The notes beneath the pieces are model-generated. The model had not been told where the DNA came from and made no database searches. It saw only the letters and a program-made list of their open reading frames with translations. 64,000 nucleotides of DNA from Ureibacillus composti (GTDB taxonomy: Bacteria; Bacillota; Bacilli; Bacillales_A; Planococcaceae). This document shows, in pieces, positions 54,514-63,578 of the stretch (position 1 is the first letter of the stretch; each line of letters opens with the position of its first letter). The DNA is taken from assembly GCA_030348875.1 (NCBI GenBank), contig JAUCEP010000002.1, positions 260,501 through 324,500 of the forward strand, read 5' to 3'. A program made the position numbers and the translations under genes.

Positions 54514-56179
54514 GAGTTTAGTAGAAAACCTAGCAAGAGAAAGAGCGTTTCAATTACTAGATCAAGACAGTGCTTATGAAATCTTAGGTCCATTTGATCG
54601 ACTAGAGTCTCCTCATTTAGCAGCACAAAATATAGTTCCACAATATGATGACGGAATGGTTATTGTAAAGGGAACATTAAATGGAAAACCAACTGTGGTG
54701 ATTTCAATTGAAGGGAATTTCCAAGGTGGCGGTATTGGAGAAGTTTCGGGAGCAAAGTTTGCAGGTGCTTTAGAAAAAGTATTGAAAGAATGTAAGCAAG
54801 GAAACATTATATATCCTGTCATTATCTATGATACGGGCGGAGTACGTTTACAAGAAGCAAACTATGGACTTCTATCCATTGCAGAGATTAGTGCGGCCAT
54901 TGTTGAACTACGCAACTATGTACCGGTTGTAGGGGTGATACCTGGTAAGATTGGATCATTCGGTGGAATGTCTTTAACTGCTGGATTATGTAGTGCGTTA
55001 ATTATGACGCGTGAAGGGCGATTAGGTATGAATGGTCCAGAAGTAGTTGAACAAGAAGCTGGTCTCCGTGAATTAGATGCAAGAAATAAACAACTAATTT
55101 GGCAAATGATTGGTGGCGCAATTCGGAAGGAAACTGTACTAGCTGATCTCATAGTTGAGGATGATGTATCGAAATTTAAAGAAGGTATTATAAAAATATG
55201 GGATGGAGAAATCCCATTGCAACATCGAACGAAAAAATATAATGAGTTCTTGAAGCTCTTTAAATCATTATCAATAGAAGAAAAGATTTCACCTGAACAG
55301 GCAAAAGAAATTTTATTAAATATGAACGCTGTAGAGGATACAGAGTTATCCATTCCGACTGAAATAGTTAATAGCAGAGGAAGAAAGTGGTTTGATTTAT
55401 TAACTAATGGTCAACCTTCTATTAGCGAAGTACCATCTGTATTGGTCGCAGATTCGTTTATCAATGGAATTAATGCTAGATTTATTGCCGTTGTTCCGAA
55501 TAAAGAAAATAAGTATTACCGTGCTCGTAATGGGGAAGTTGGGCTACTAGAGGGATGGGCCATTGCGAAATATGTTCGAGAAGTAATCGAAGAAGATGCT
55601 GCTTCAAATGAAAAGCGCCTCATCGTACCAATTGTCGATGTACCGAGTCAAGCATTTGGTTATCATGAAGAGTTGTTCGGTATTTATTTATCCTGTTCAG
55701 CCGCTGTAGATGCATATGCAACGGCACGAATTGCTGGACATCCAATCGTTGCAACGCTAGTAGGAAATGCAATTTCAGGTGCATTTTTATCACATGGAAT
55801 GCAAGCAAATCGTTTAATTGCCTTGAATGATCAAGGGGTTAATGTACATGTTATGTCAAAACAATCGGCAGCAATTATTACTCAACGATCAATTAGAGAA
55901 TTAGATGAAATCGCAAAAAGTGTTCCATCCATGGCTTATGATATCCAATCATTTAATAAACTAGGTGCACTTTATCAGTTATTAGATGAAGTAAATGCGG
56001 ATGAGCCCACTGAAGTTGATAAAAATCGTTTGATTGAACAGATAGTAAATGCTTATGAAGATATTAAAAGTAACGGAATTAGTGATTTATCTTGTCGATT
56101 AAAAACTGAAAAGGCCATTAGTTATGGAAGAAAAGCATCCATTAAAGCTCGTGAAATGATTGATTTACAATGGAAATAA
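54494..56179 (+). CDS. Malonate decarboxylase beta and gamma subunits fused (MdcD-MdcE)
   Basis: 561 aa where MdcD and MdcE are usually separate proteins of about 280 and 240. Residues 1-~285 are the beta part (VVISIEGNFQGGGIGEVSGAK, IIYDTGGVRLQEANYGLL, IPGKIGSFGGMSLTAGLC), and ~305-561 the gamma part (RARNGEVGLLEGWAIAKYV, IVDVPSQAFGYHEELFGI, GNAISGAFLSHGMQANRL). Both are crotonase-like carboxyltransferase modules that decarboxylate malonyl-S-ACP without biotin. There is no stop or frameshift at the joint; the linker is about residues 280-305. GGAGGTGG precedes ATG 54494. Confidence 0.9.
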   Translation: MTLFITESLVENLARERAFQLLDQDSAYEILGPFDRLESPHLAAQNIVPQYDDGMVIVKGTLNGKPTVVISIEGNFQGGGIGEVSGAKFAGALEKVLKECKQGNIIYPVIIYDTGGVRLQEANYGLLSIAEISAAIVELRNYVPVVGVIPGKIGSFGGMSLTAGLCSALIMTREGRLGMNGPEVVEQEAGLRELDARNKQLIWQMIGGAIRKETVLADLIVEDDVSKFKEGIIKIWDGEIPLQHRTKKYNEFLKLFKSLSIEEKISPEQAKEILLNMNAVEDTELSIPTEIVNSRGRKWFDLLTNGQPSISEVPSVLVADSFINGINARFIAVVPNKENKYYRARNGEVGLLEGWAIAKYVREVIEEDAASNEKRLIVPIVDVPSQAFGYHEELFGIYLSCSAAVDAYATARIAGHPIVATLVGNAISGAFLSHGMQANRLIALNDQGVNVHVMSKQSAAIITQRSIRELDEIAKSVPSMAYDIQSFNKLGALYQLLDEVNADEPTEVDKNRLIEQIVNAYEDIKSNGISDLSCRLKTEKAISYGRKASIKAREMIDLQWK

Positions 56180-56802
56180 AGGTTCACGACATTGTTGAAT
56201 TTGCGTGTATAGAGGAGCTAAAGGACCATAAAAGTTTACCACCATGGGTAGTGACATCACCTGAGGCTGCCAATTATGGAGTTGTTAGGAGAATGGCAAC
56301 TTCTAGAGATATTGTACCAATTGGATTGCGCGGGAAAACACGGGAACAACGGGCAGGTACGTTTATTCATAAGCAAGAAATACTTCGAGTCATAACGCCT
56401 GAGAGTTTAATAAATCAAATGGATAAACATGAACAACAAATCTATTATTCTTCACTAAGAAAAATTAGAGAAGAATTTTTGAAGCTAAATTTAACATGGG
56501 GACCAACTGGGAGTGTAGGGTTTGAAATAGCTACATCTCATAAAGTCACGTCAACGAATAGTGATATTGATATTTCTATTTATATAAACGAAATAGATCA
56601 TCACTTACTTGTAGAAGTGAATCAATTCATTGATAAGCTAGAATTTCGAATTGACGCACAAGTAGAGATACCGCAGTTAGGTGCTTTCTTATTAAATGAT
56701 TATGTTATACATTCTGAAAGTGGTTTTATACTACGTACCCCATTTGGTCCACAACTATGTAACGTACAGGATGAGCGGATCCGATTAAAGGTAAATGTAT
56801 GA
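56170..56802 (+). CDS. mdcG: Malonate decarboxylase holo-ACP synthase (MdcG)
   Basis: 210-aa nucleotidyltransferase-like enzyme that attaches the phosphoribosyl-dephospho-CoA group to Ser25 of MdcC. The catalytic pattern is GPTGSVGFEIATS near residue 117 followed by NSDIDISIYI with the metal Asp pair. PPWVVTSPEAANYGVVRR and GLRGKTREQRAGTFI are typical MdcG N-terminal sequence. The ATG overlaps the end of the fused mdcDE gene by 10 bases. It is the last mdc gene; a hairpin without a T-run (CTGAATAG/CTATTCGG near 56824) follows. Confidence 0.9.
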   Translation: MEIKVHDIVEFACIEELKDHKSLPPWVVTSPEAANYGVVRRMATSRDIVPIGLRGKTREQRAGTFIHKQEILRVITPESLINQMDKHEQQIYYSSLRKIREEFLKLNLTWGPTGSVGFEIATSHKVTSTNSDIDISIYINEIDHHLLVEVNQFIDKLEFRIDAQVEIPQLGAFLLNDYVIHSESGFILRTPFGPQLCNVQDERIRLKVNV

Positions 56803-56924
56803 TAGGTTAGTATAACAAGTGCCCTGAATAGATTATCTATTCGGGGAATTTGTGCTTAGAAGAGGTAATTTCGGAAAAATAGAGAAATTAGTAGTATATG
56901 ATGCATAGAAAAGGGGAGTAAGAG

Positions 56925-57809
56925 ATGAAAGAGGTAACGATTGCGGTATGTCAATTTCGTATTGAACTAGTGAAAAAATTTGAAGACTTTCAAAAGCAAG
57001 TAGAACAATTACTAAATCAAGTACCAGCCCATGCAGACTATGTTCTTTTCCCAGAACTACTGACGTTTGGGTTGATTGGTACCTTTGATGGGCATAAACA
57101 ATTTACAACTGCAGATTTCACCAAACTTGATGAATTTACGGACAACTATAAAGAATTATTTTCGGTCTATGCAAAAGAGCGCAACCAAGTGATTATTGGG
57201 GGATCTCATTTAGAAAAAAGAGGGGATCAATTCTTCAATATTGCGTATATCTTTAAACCTGATGGTACGTATGTTGAACATAAAAAAACGCATATTTTCC
57301 CGGCTGAAAGCGAGTGGAAAACATCTGAGGGAGATGAATTAGAAGTATTTGATATTGGACCAGCAAAAATTGGGGTTGCCATTTGTTATGAAGCTGAAAT
57401 ACCTGAAATCTCCCGGATTCTAAGCCTAAAAGGGGCGGAAATCATATTCTGCCCGTCCTATACATTTACAGAAGCTGGCTTTTGGCGTGTTCGTCACTGT
57501 GCACAGGCTAGAGCAATTGAAAATCAAGTGTATTTCGTTCATTGCCCAACTGTAGGTGAACCAGGTGCGCCTGTCCAAAGAGGTTATGGTAAATCTTCTA
57601 TTATTAGTCCTTGCGACCTAGCATGGAATGCAAATGGAGTAGTGGCAGAAGCTGAATTGAATGCGCATACAGTGATAACTGGAACAGTGGACATTGATGA
57701 ACTTTATCGAAATCGTAAAGCGGGTGCGGCGACAACTTTTAAAGATCGCACTAGAAGAGCGGATTTCTATAAAAAATATAATCTTTTTGGTGAGAAAATC
57801 CATCAATAA
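56925..57809 (+). CDS. Carbon-nitrogen hydrolase (nitrilase superfamily)
   Basis: 294 aa with the catalytic triad of the nitrilase fold: Glu in DYVLFPELLTFG (near 45), Lys in EHKKTHIFPAE (near 121) and Cys in GVAICYEAEIPE (near 156). GGSHLEKRGDQFFNIAYIF is also typical. It probably hydrolyses a small amide, such as an omega-amide or carbamoyl compound. It follows the mdc operon after 122 bases with its own GGGGAG site; a link to malonate (for example malonamate hydrolysis) is possible but only suggested by position. Confidence 0.87.
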   Translation: MKEVTIAVCQFRIELVKKFEDFQKQVEQLLNQVPAHADYVLFPELLTFGLIGTFDGHKQFTTADFTKLDEFTDNYKELFSVYAKERNQVIIGGSHLEKRGDQFFNIAYIFKPDGTYVEHKKTHIFPAESEWKTSEGDELEVFDIGPAKIGVAICYEAEIPEISRILSLKGAEIIFCPSYTFTEAGFWRVRHCAQARAIENQVYFVHCPTVGEPGAPVQRGYGKSSIISPCDLAWNANGVVAEAELNAHTVITGTVDIDELYRNRKAGAATTFKDRTRRADFYKKYNLFGEKIHQ

Positions 57810-57811
57810 AC

Positions 57812-58187
57812 AAAAGGGGCTGGGACAAAACAAAAGCACTATTTTTCTCAAGAGGAAAAATGGTACTTTTTTGATGTTCCAGTATAATAAGTAGAAAACA
57901 TTCTAATCGGAATTCTTATAAAGTTTATGCTGAGAGCGGACTAAGCACACAAGCCGTAAAGCCATGTTGAAACATGTCTTTTCGACTTGTCTTTGTGCTT
58001 TGTGTAAGGTCCGCTCATATAAAATATGGGCTTCTAAATGTTCCGGAGATTTTGCGCGGCTTACAGTGGTAGGCCGCGGTTTCTGGAGAGTGGCTAACTT
58101 ATTGCTCTCAAATTATCAAGTATCAAAATCTTATTATAGAGAATAGTGGCTTTCCTTAAAAACTCTATTAATGTCCCAGCCTCTTTT
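57812..58187. mobile_element. MITE-like structured element with terminal inverted repeats (376 bp)
   Basis: AAAAGGGGCTGGGACA (57812-57827) and TGTCCCAGCCTCTTTT (58172-58187) are inverted repeats with one mismatch in 16. The right end resembles the AGAGGCTGGGACA motif widespread in Bacillota intergenic repeats. Inside is a large imperfect hairpin, GAGCGGAC (57934-57941) with GTCCGCTC (58009-58016), containing further paired segments (CATGT/ACATG), and a second hairpin ATTTTTC/GAAAAAT. There is no transposase or convincing ORF. It is either a non-autonomous transposon or a structured RNA unit. Confidence 0.65.
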
Positions 58188-58200
58188 TAAAGAGTCTGAA

Positions 58201-58347
58201 CGGGCGTTCTCCGCTCTTCTTATTGTCTAGCTGCGAACGCCAGCTCCTCGACAACTTCAAAACCACCTTCAAGGGCAAAAAGCGCCCTTTTGTCGGTTTC
58301 TCCAGTTGTTGTCGGAGCTAAACGGGCGTTCTCCGCTTTTCTTATTA
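58201..58347 (+). repeat. Dispersed element, copy C, with duplicated right end
   Basis: GTCTAGCT (58225-58232) to CCGCTTTTCT (58334-58343) matches the ends of copies A and B, though the leftmost TTTGAACAGT part is missing. A 24-bp sequence beginning CGGGCGTTCTCCGC at 58201 recurs at 58324 with a single base change, so the right end is present twice as direct repeats. The element lies just beyond the stop of the DUF2804 gene and next to the inverted-repeat element. Confidence 0.6.
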
Positions 58348-59382
58348 CCATTTAGCCTCATGTTCTTCAACACAGCCAAGCATTTGCTGAATAATTAGAG
58401 TAGTCCCATCATCAAGTTTTACTTTTCCATTATAGTAGCCTACTAATTGATGAGTTTCAGACTTTACTAACCTTACATCTATTTTTGATACTTGTTCAAA
58501 GAATGGATGGAATGTAAGCAACACGCGATCCGAAAACTTAGTCGTTATATACCACGGCTTTTTATAGTTTGAACGGTCAAATTCAAAAATTACATCTTCA
58601 TGGATTTTATTCATTTCCCCGTTAACAAATACTGCGTTTTCCGTCATTCCAGTACCATCTGTCCATTTTCCACCAAAATTTAAACCGACTCGCTTGTCTC
58701 TCATTCGCTGCGAGGCCATCGCCCAGTTCCAGACAGTTTCTCTTGGCCAAATCCCACGACTGAAATCAAGCACAGCATAACAGTCTTCATGATTGAATTC
58801 ATATTTTCGATTGCCAATTTGAACAAAACCGTTAGTAGGTAAAGTATGGTGTTTTGCTGTGAATTGGAAGGTTTGTCTGTTCCAAGGTACAACGACATTT
58901 AATGAATCATCTTCTCTTGGGTGAATAATGCTGAGATCCGCTATAAGTCGCTCGTCATCAAAGTTTTCTGATGATACGGATAAATTTGTAACATTTTGAA
59001 AATGAATCATATTAATATTCAATTCGTTATTTGAAAAACGGATTGGTTCTAATACTTTAGATGGCATTTTTAATTTTCCGCCAATACCTAATGGAATGGT
59101 AATCGCTTTTTCAAAGGAGCGTTGTGTTTCATATTCTAAAAAGTAGATGGAACAAACCGCAGCATAATCTAGATGGCTGATTGTAACAGAAAATAGAATT
59201 TCTTCTCCAAAGATGCACCAATAATTCCATTTTTTCTTTCTCATAAAATGGCCAGATAAATTACTATCGATAATAGGTTTGCGTGCAAAACCAATAGCTT
59301 CAGGATTTAAGTTACCTTTGTTGTCACATAAACGTGTTAGTTCAACTATTTCTCTCTCAGCGTGCTGCGTCAATTTCAACAT
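58345..59382 (-). CDS. DUF2804 family protein
   Basis: About 345 aa. Hallmarks of DUF2804 are the N-terminal LTRLCDNKGNLNPEAIGFARKP (Leu-Cys-Asp and the GxARKP end), WNYWCIFGEEILFSVTISH, and the late GLNFGGKWTDGTGMTENAVF. The family may be a lipocalin-like or hydroxyneurosporene-synthase-like beta barrel; no function is established. The start is uncertain: GAAAGG abuts ATG 59382, TTG 59394 has no site, and TTG 59373 would have GAAAGG at good spacing. Monocistronic, its stop lies inside the right end of repeat copy C. Confidence 0.75.
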   Translation of the reverse strand: MLKLTQHAEREIVELTRLCDNKGNLNPEAIGFARKPIIDSNLSGHFMRKKKWNYWCIFGEEILFSVTISHLDYAAVCSIYFLEYETQRSFEKAITIPLGIGGKLKMPSKVLEPIRFSNNELNINMIHFQNVTNLSVSSENFDDERLIADLSIIHPREDDSLNVVVPWNRQTFQFTAKHHTLPTNGFVQIGNRKYEFNHEDCYAVLDFSRGIWPRETVWNWAMASQRMRDKRVGLNFGGKWTDGTGMTENAVFVNGEMNKIHEDVIFEFDRSNYKKPWYITTKFSDRVLLTFHPFFEQVSKIDVRLVKSETHQLVGYYNGKVKLDDGTTLIIQQMLGCVEEHEAKW

Positions 59383-59651
59383 CCTTTCACTCAAAACTCT
59401 ATTAACGTTTTTAGATCTATGCCATGAAAATATGATTAAAAAATATAAAATATATCAACTTTATAGTAAATGTAATATTTTTAATAAACTTTAAGGGAAA
59501 ATCAATATTTCCCTTTCATCTTATTGTATCAAAAACATGTACCTTGTAGGCATCAAAAGCTTAGCTAATTTAAAAACATTATTAAAAGTGTCTAATTTCA
59601 AGGAAAAGGTTCACTCTTCAAGCATATGATGGTTGGGAGGAGGGGTAAAAA

Positions 59652-60182
59652 ATTCCAACTTATTACCGTGCGGCTGCAGTCGCATATGCCCAGGCTTGGT
59701 GGAATGGGCACAACCCGAATTATCCTGCGTTCACTGATGATTGTACTAATTTCATATCGCAATGCCTGAGAGCTGGAGGAGCACCTATGACAGGGTATCC
59801 GAACCGTGCAAGAGGATGGTGGATTACAGAAGGTTGGCGGGCAGGAGCAAGAGGAAATCATTATCCCAATGAAACGTGGAGCTATAGTTGGGCAGTTGCA
59901 AATGCCTTTATGTCGAATTTACAAAATTCGAAGTCAGGCTTAACGGCCAAACAAGTTCAATCTCCTTCTGAACTAGAGCCAGGGGATGTCATTTGTTATG
60001 ATTTTGAAGGTGACGGAAGAATTAATCATACAACGATTGTTACAAGTGTATATAACGGTGTTCCTTATATCAATGCACATACGGTTAGTAGTGCAAATCG
60101 CCACTACTCTTATGCAGATTCCTATGCGTATACGCCAAATATTAGATATTACTATTTCAAAATAGATGACGTGTTTAATTAA
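59652..60182 (+). CDS. Amidase-domain protein (Amidase_6 type), apparent ATT start
   Basis: 176 aa. The frame gives YYRAAAVAYAQAWWNGHNPNY, then FTDDCTNFISQCLRAGGAPM with the presumed catalytic Cys, and LEPGDVICYDFEGDGRINHTTIV with the His, the Amidase_6 (NlpC/P60-like) pattern. A strong GGGAGGAGGGG (59635-59645) stands 6 bases before ATT 59652, and TAA at 59646 closes the frame upstream. The next ATG (59787) would delete the catalytic Cys. Alternatively, one A lost from the A6 run at 59647-59652 separated it from an ATG at 59625. It probably acts on peptidoglycan or spore coat; no signal peptide is visible. Confidence 0.7.
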   Translation: MPTYYRAAAVAYAQAWWNGHNPNYPAFTDDCTNFISQCLRAGGAPMTGYPNRARGWWITEGWRAGARGNHYPNETWSYSWAVANAFMSNLQNSKSGLTAKQVQSPSELEPGDVICYDFEGDGRINHTTIVTSVYNGVPYINAHTVSSANRHYSYADSYAYTPNIRYYYFKIDDVFN

Positions 60183-60354
60183 GTCGATTTTTGGGGATAT
60201 AACATTTAATATCTATTACTAGTTGTAATAAGTATGAAAATAATGGAAGAATCTAAGTATATTTTAATTGCGTATTATTTATGTTATGGTTGATTGAAAG
60301 CAAAATTAAGACAAATGGTCTAGATTCATTCGATTTTAAGGAGCGAAACAACAA

Positions 60355-60954
60355 ATGAACGAACAATCATTATCTGTAAGAGAAGCCATCATTGGAAGAC
60401 GTTCAATTAAAAAGTTCAATGGGCAACCAGTAGACAGAGAAGATTTAATGAATATTATTAACGATGCTGTATGGGCACCTAATCATAAAAATAGAGAACC
60501 TTGGCGCTTAGTTGTAGCGAGCGAAGAAAATCTTGAAAAAATCCAAAACGTATTAAGAGATACAACAATACCAAATTGGCAAACGTTGAGTAATGAAGAA
60601 GTAGCAAACAAAATGCAAAAGTTCACAACACCAGGTGCTTATGTATTTGTTGTTGTTCCTGAAGATGTAAGACAAAAACAACGTTTAGAAGATTTCGGAG
60701 CAGCGAGTACGTTTATCCAAAACATTCAATTGCTTGCATGGGATTACGGTATTGGTTCATGCTGGAAAACTCCTGACTTTTTGGATGATCCAAAATTTCG
60801 TGACAAATTAGGGGTTAAGCACGGAGAACGAATAATCTCCATGTTGCAGTTAGGGTATTTTGATGAGTTGCCAAAAGCAAAAGAGCGTAAAAAGGCAAAA
60901 GAAATCGTCACTTTCTTTGGAGAAACAAACCAAGAAGAGGATCAAGAAGATTGA
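60355..60954 (+). CDS. Nitroreductase family protein
   Basis: 199-aa FMN enzyme. The FMN-phosphate motif is IIGRRSIKKFN (residues ~12-22), WAPNHKNREPWRLVV is the substrate/FMN loop near 43, and GAASTFIQNIQLLAWDYGIGSCWKT near 122 contains the dimer/FMN motif. It is short and close to B. subtilis YdjA/YfhC-type nitroreductases, which reduce nitro or quinone compounds with NAD(P)H. Acidic tail (NQEEDQED). Start ATG with AAGGAG 9 bases upstream. A terminator is only found 170 bases later. Confidence 0.9.
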   Translation: MNEQSLSVREAIIGRRSIKKFNGQPVDREDLMNIINDAVWAPNHKNREPWRLVVASEENLEKIQNVLRDTTIPNWQTLSNEEVANKMQKFTTPGAYVFVVVPEDVRQKQRLEDFGAASTFIQNIQLLAWDYGIGSCWKTPDFLDDPKFRDKLGVKHGERIISMLQLGYFDELPKAKERKKAKEIVTFFGETNQEEDQED

Positions 60955-61350
60955 TATACCGAAATAACTTATCGGGCAATTTGACTCATTTTGTAGGCTT
61001 GAAAAGGAATTATCTAACATGATCGAAATAAATAAAGATGGGTACTCTTCTTCAAGTTTAATAAATTATTCAATAGTTTGAGTAGATTGTTAGAAAATTA
61101 TTTTAAAAAAGTTTAGAATAGGCGCAAAGACTGAATTGTCTTTGCGTTTTATTGTTTTAAAGGATAAGGGAATATTCATTCTTTATGTGAATTATTCTGT
61201 AATAAATTTTCGTAATAATGGAAAATTTATTAATTAGGTATTTTACATTAGGGAGATACTAAAAGTTAAGACTTTCAAAAATTTCGCTATTAGAACAATT
61301 TAAAACGCTTAAGAATAGAGAAAATCTTGAAGTAAGAAGGAGTTATAACT
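60955..61350. other. AT-rich intergenic region (396 bp)
   Basis: Contains one terminator (listed separately) 170 bases after the nitroreductase stop and presumably the promoter of the MMPL gene. No ORF with a ribosome site, repeat or riboswitch was recognised. Confidence 0.35.
61123..61150 (+). terminator. Terminator, probably of the nitroreductase transcript
   Basis: CGCAAAGAC (61123-61131) pairs with GTCTTTGCG (61138-61146), followed by TTTTATTGTTTT. Confidence 0.8.
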
Positions 61351-63561
61351 ATGTCAAAACACCCGTTAGATAAATGGGGAAGTTTAGTAGGAAATAAGCG
61401 TTCAAGATGGATTACGGTAATACTTTGGGTCTTAATTGTCGGAGCTTTATCATCTTTGTTTCCTCAAATAAATAGCGTAGAAAATGCTTCTACAAGTGAC
61501 TTACCTGAAGACGTAATGAGCCAACAAGCAAGCTCAATCATTGAGGAACAATTTCCATCTGACTCTGGGCTACCACTTTTAATAGTCTGGTATAAAGAAG
61601 CAGGACTTCAGGTAGAGGATTTGCAATCAATCCAATTACTTTATGAAGAGTTAGAGGCAAATCCTTTAAAAGGGCAACAAACACTTCCTCCACTTTCACA
61701 GTTGCCTACGGAGGCACTACTAGGCAGTGTTTCTGAAAATGGAACTTCGATCGTTACACCAATCTTCTTCGAGGAATCTTTAAATACTGATACATTAAAA
61801 GAAAACTTAGCTGAAATTAAAAAGGTGACAGAGGATCAATTTGGTGAAAATCCATATGATCCAAATTTAAAAGAAGATGTATTACATGCTCGTTTCTCAG
61901 GGCCAGCAGGAATTTCTGTTGATGCTACTGATCTGTTTATGCAGGCAGACGTACAGCTGTTAATAGCTACAGTTGTGCTAATTTTAGTGTTACTTGTTGT
62001 AATTTATCGTTCTCCAATTTTAGCTATCTTGCCAATTATTGTTGTAGGGATTGCATATGGTGTAATTAGTCCGCTACTCGGGTGGTTTGCGGAAAGTGGA
62101 TGGATTAGTAAAGATGCTCAAGCAGTATCCATAATGACCGTATTATTATTTGGGGCAGGAACGGATTATTGTTTATTTTTAATTACAAGATATCGTGAAA
62201 TGTTACTAGAAGTGGAGAATAAGTTTGAGGCTCTTCGACTATCTGTAAAAGAATCCGGCGGTGCCATTATGATGAGCGCACTTACGGTGTTTATCGGATT
62301 AGGAACGCTAGGTTTAGCGGATTATGGTGCATTCCAACGTTTCGCTGTACCGTTTAGTTTCGCCATCTTTATTATGGGAATTGCTGCATTAACTATTTTA
62401 CCTGCCTTCTTGGCGATTATGGGGCGTATTGCCTTCTTCCCATTTATCCCACGTACAGATGAAATGGAGAAAAAGCGCTCAGCAGAGAAAAATAAGCCAT
62501 ATAAAGCACCGAAACCTAGACATCCTATCATGTCAAAAATCGGTGAGTTTGTTACAAGCAAACCATGGATCGTTATTATCGTGACAGGTGTGATTCTACT
62601 TGGCTTAGCACTCACATCAACTCAAGTTAAATACAATTATGATTTATTATCATCATTCCCTGAAGATATGCCATCTCGTGAAGGGTTTACAATTATCGCG
62701 GAAAACTTCTCGCCGGGTGAATTAGCACCTGTTCAAATTGTCGTAGATACAAAAGGAAAAGAAGTTAATCTAACTGAAGAAATTGCTGGTCTCAGCTATA
62801 TAGATGTTGTTAATGAGCCGATAATCGGTGAGAAAGACTCCGATATTCAGATGTATGAAGCGGATCTAAATCAAAATCCATATTCAAATGAAGCGATGGA
62901 TTTAATGCCAGACTTGAAAAAAAGTGTGGAAACAATGCTAGCTGATGCTGGGGTTGAAGATGCAGATGAAAGTTTCTGGATTGGTGGAGAAACGAGCTCT
63001 CAAGTGGATACGCGAGATGTTCAAGAACGTGATGAATCGCTCATTCAACCGGTTATGATCGCGATTATCTCATTATTGTTACTGATTTATTTGCGCTCGG
63101 TACCAGCAACAATTTATTTAGTCGGAACAGTTATTATTTCATTCTTTGCAGCATTAGGGGCAGGATGGCTAGTATTAACGACATTCTTTGGAGCAGAATC
63201 GATTGCAAGTTCAATACCTTTGTATTCCTTTGTATTCTTAGTTGCACTTGGTGAGGATTACAATATCTTTATGATTTCTGAAGTATGGAAGAATCGCAAG
63301 ACGAAGGGACTTAAGGAATCAGTAAAATTAGGGGTAACTCAAACTGGTTCAGTTATTACTTCTGCAGGTCTAATTTTAGCAGGAACATTTGCCGTTTTAG
63401 CGACCCTACCGATACAAGTATTAGTACAGTTCGGTGTTGTTACAGCACTCGGTGTGTTAATTGATACATTTATAGTTCGCCCGTTATTAGTACCGGCAAT
63501 TACAATTGTATTGGGACGATGGTCATTCTGGCCTGGAAAGCTGTTTAAAAAGGAAGATTAA
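61351..63561 (+). CDS. MMPL-family (RND superfamily) membrane transporter, YdfJ-like
   Basis: 736 aa with two repeats of one helix, a large extracytoplasmic loop and five helices, twelve helices in all. The two intramembrane Asp/Tyr motifs of MMPL proteins are visible: FGAGTDYCLFLITRYREML near residue 267 and VALGEDYNIFMISEVWKN near 631. N-terminal KWGSLVGNKRSRW is typical. B. subtilis YdfJ (724 aa) is the likely counterpart. It is probably a proton-driven exporter of lipids or drugs. AGAAGGAG precedes the ATG. Monocistronic, strong terminator after. Confidence 0.9.
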   Translation: MSKHPLDKWGSLVGNKRSRWITVILWVLIVGALSSLFPQINSVENASTSDLPEDVMSQQASSIIEEQFPSDSGLPLLIVWYKEAGLQVEDLQSIQLLYEELEANPLKGQQTLPPLSQLPTEALLGSVSENGTSIVTPIFFEESLNTDTLKENLAEIKKVTEDQFGENPYDPNLKEDVLHARFSGPAGISVDATDLFMQADVQLLIATVVLILVLLVVIYRSPILAILPIIVVGIAYGVISPLLGWFAESGWISKDAQAVSIMTVLLFGAGTDYCLFLITRYREMLLEVENKFEALRLSVKESGGAIMMSALTVFIGLGTLGLADYGAFQRFAVPFSFAIFIMGIAALTILPAFLAIMGRIAFFPFIPRTDEMEKKRSAEKNKPYKAPKPRHPIMSKIGEFVTSKPWIVIIVTGVILLGLALTSTQVKYNYDLLSSFPEDMPSREGFTIIAENFSPGELAPVQIVVDTKGKEVNLTEEIAGLSYIDVVNEPIIGEKDSDIQMYEADLNQNPYSNEAMDLMPDLKKSVETMLADAGVEDADESFWIGGETSSQVDTRDVQERDESLIQPVMIAIISLLLLIYLRSVPATIYLVGTVIISFFAALGAGWLVLTTFFGAESIASSIPLYSFVFLVALGEDYNIFMISEVWKNRKTKGLKESVKLGVTQTGSVITSAGLILAGTFAVLATLPIQVLVQFGVVTALGVLIDTFIVRPLLVPAITIVLGRWSFWPGKLFKKED

Positions 63562-63578
63562 AAATTATTTATTTTTTT

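Noticed and set aside
57964-58146. 60-codon ORF inside the inverted-repeat element.
   Set aside because: It runs through the large hairpin, has no ribosome site and no family features; explained by the structured element.
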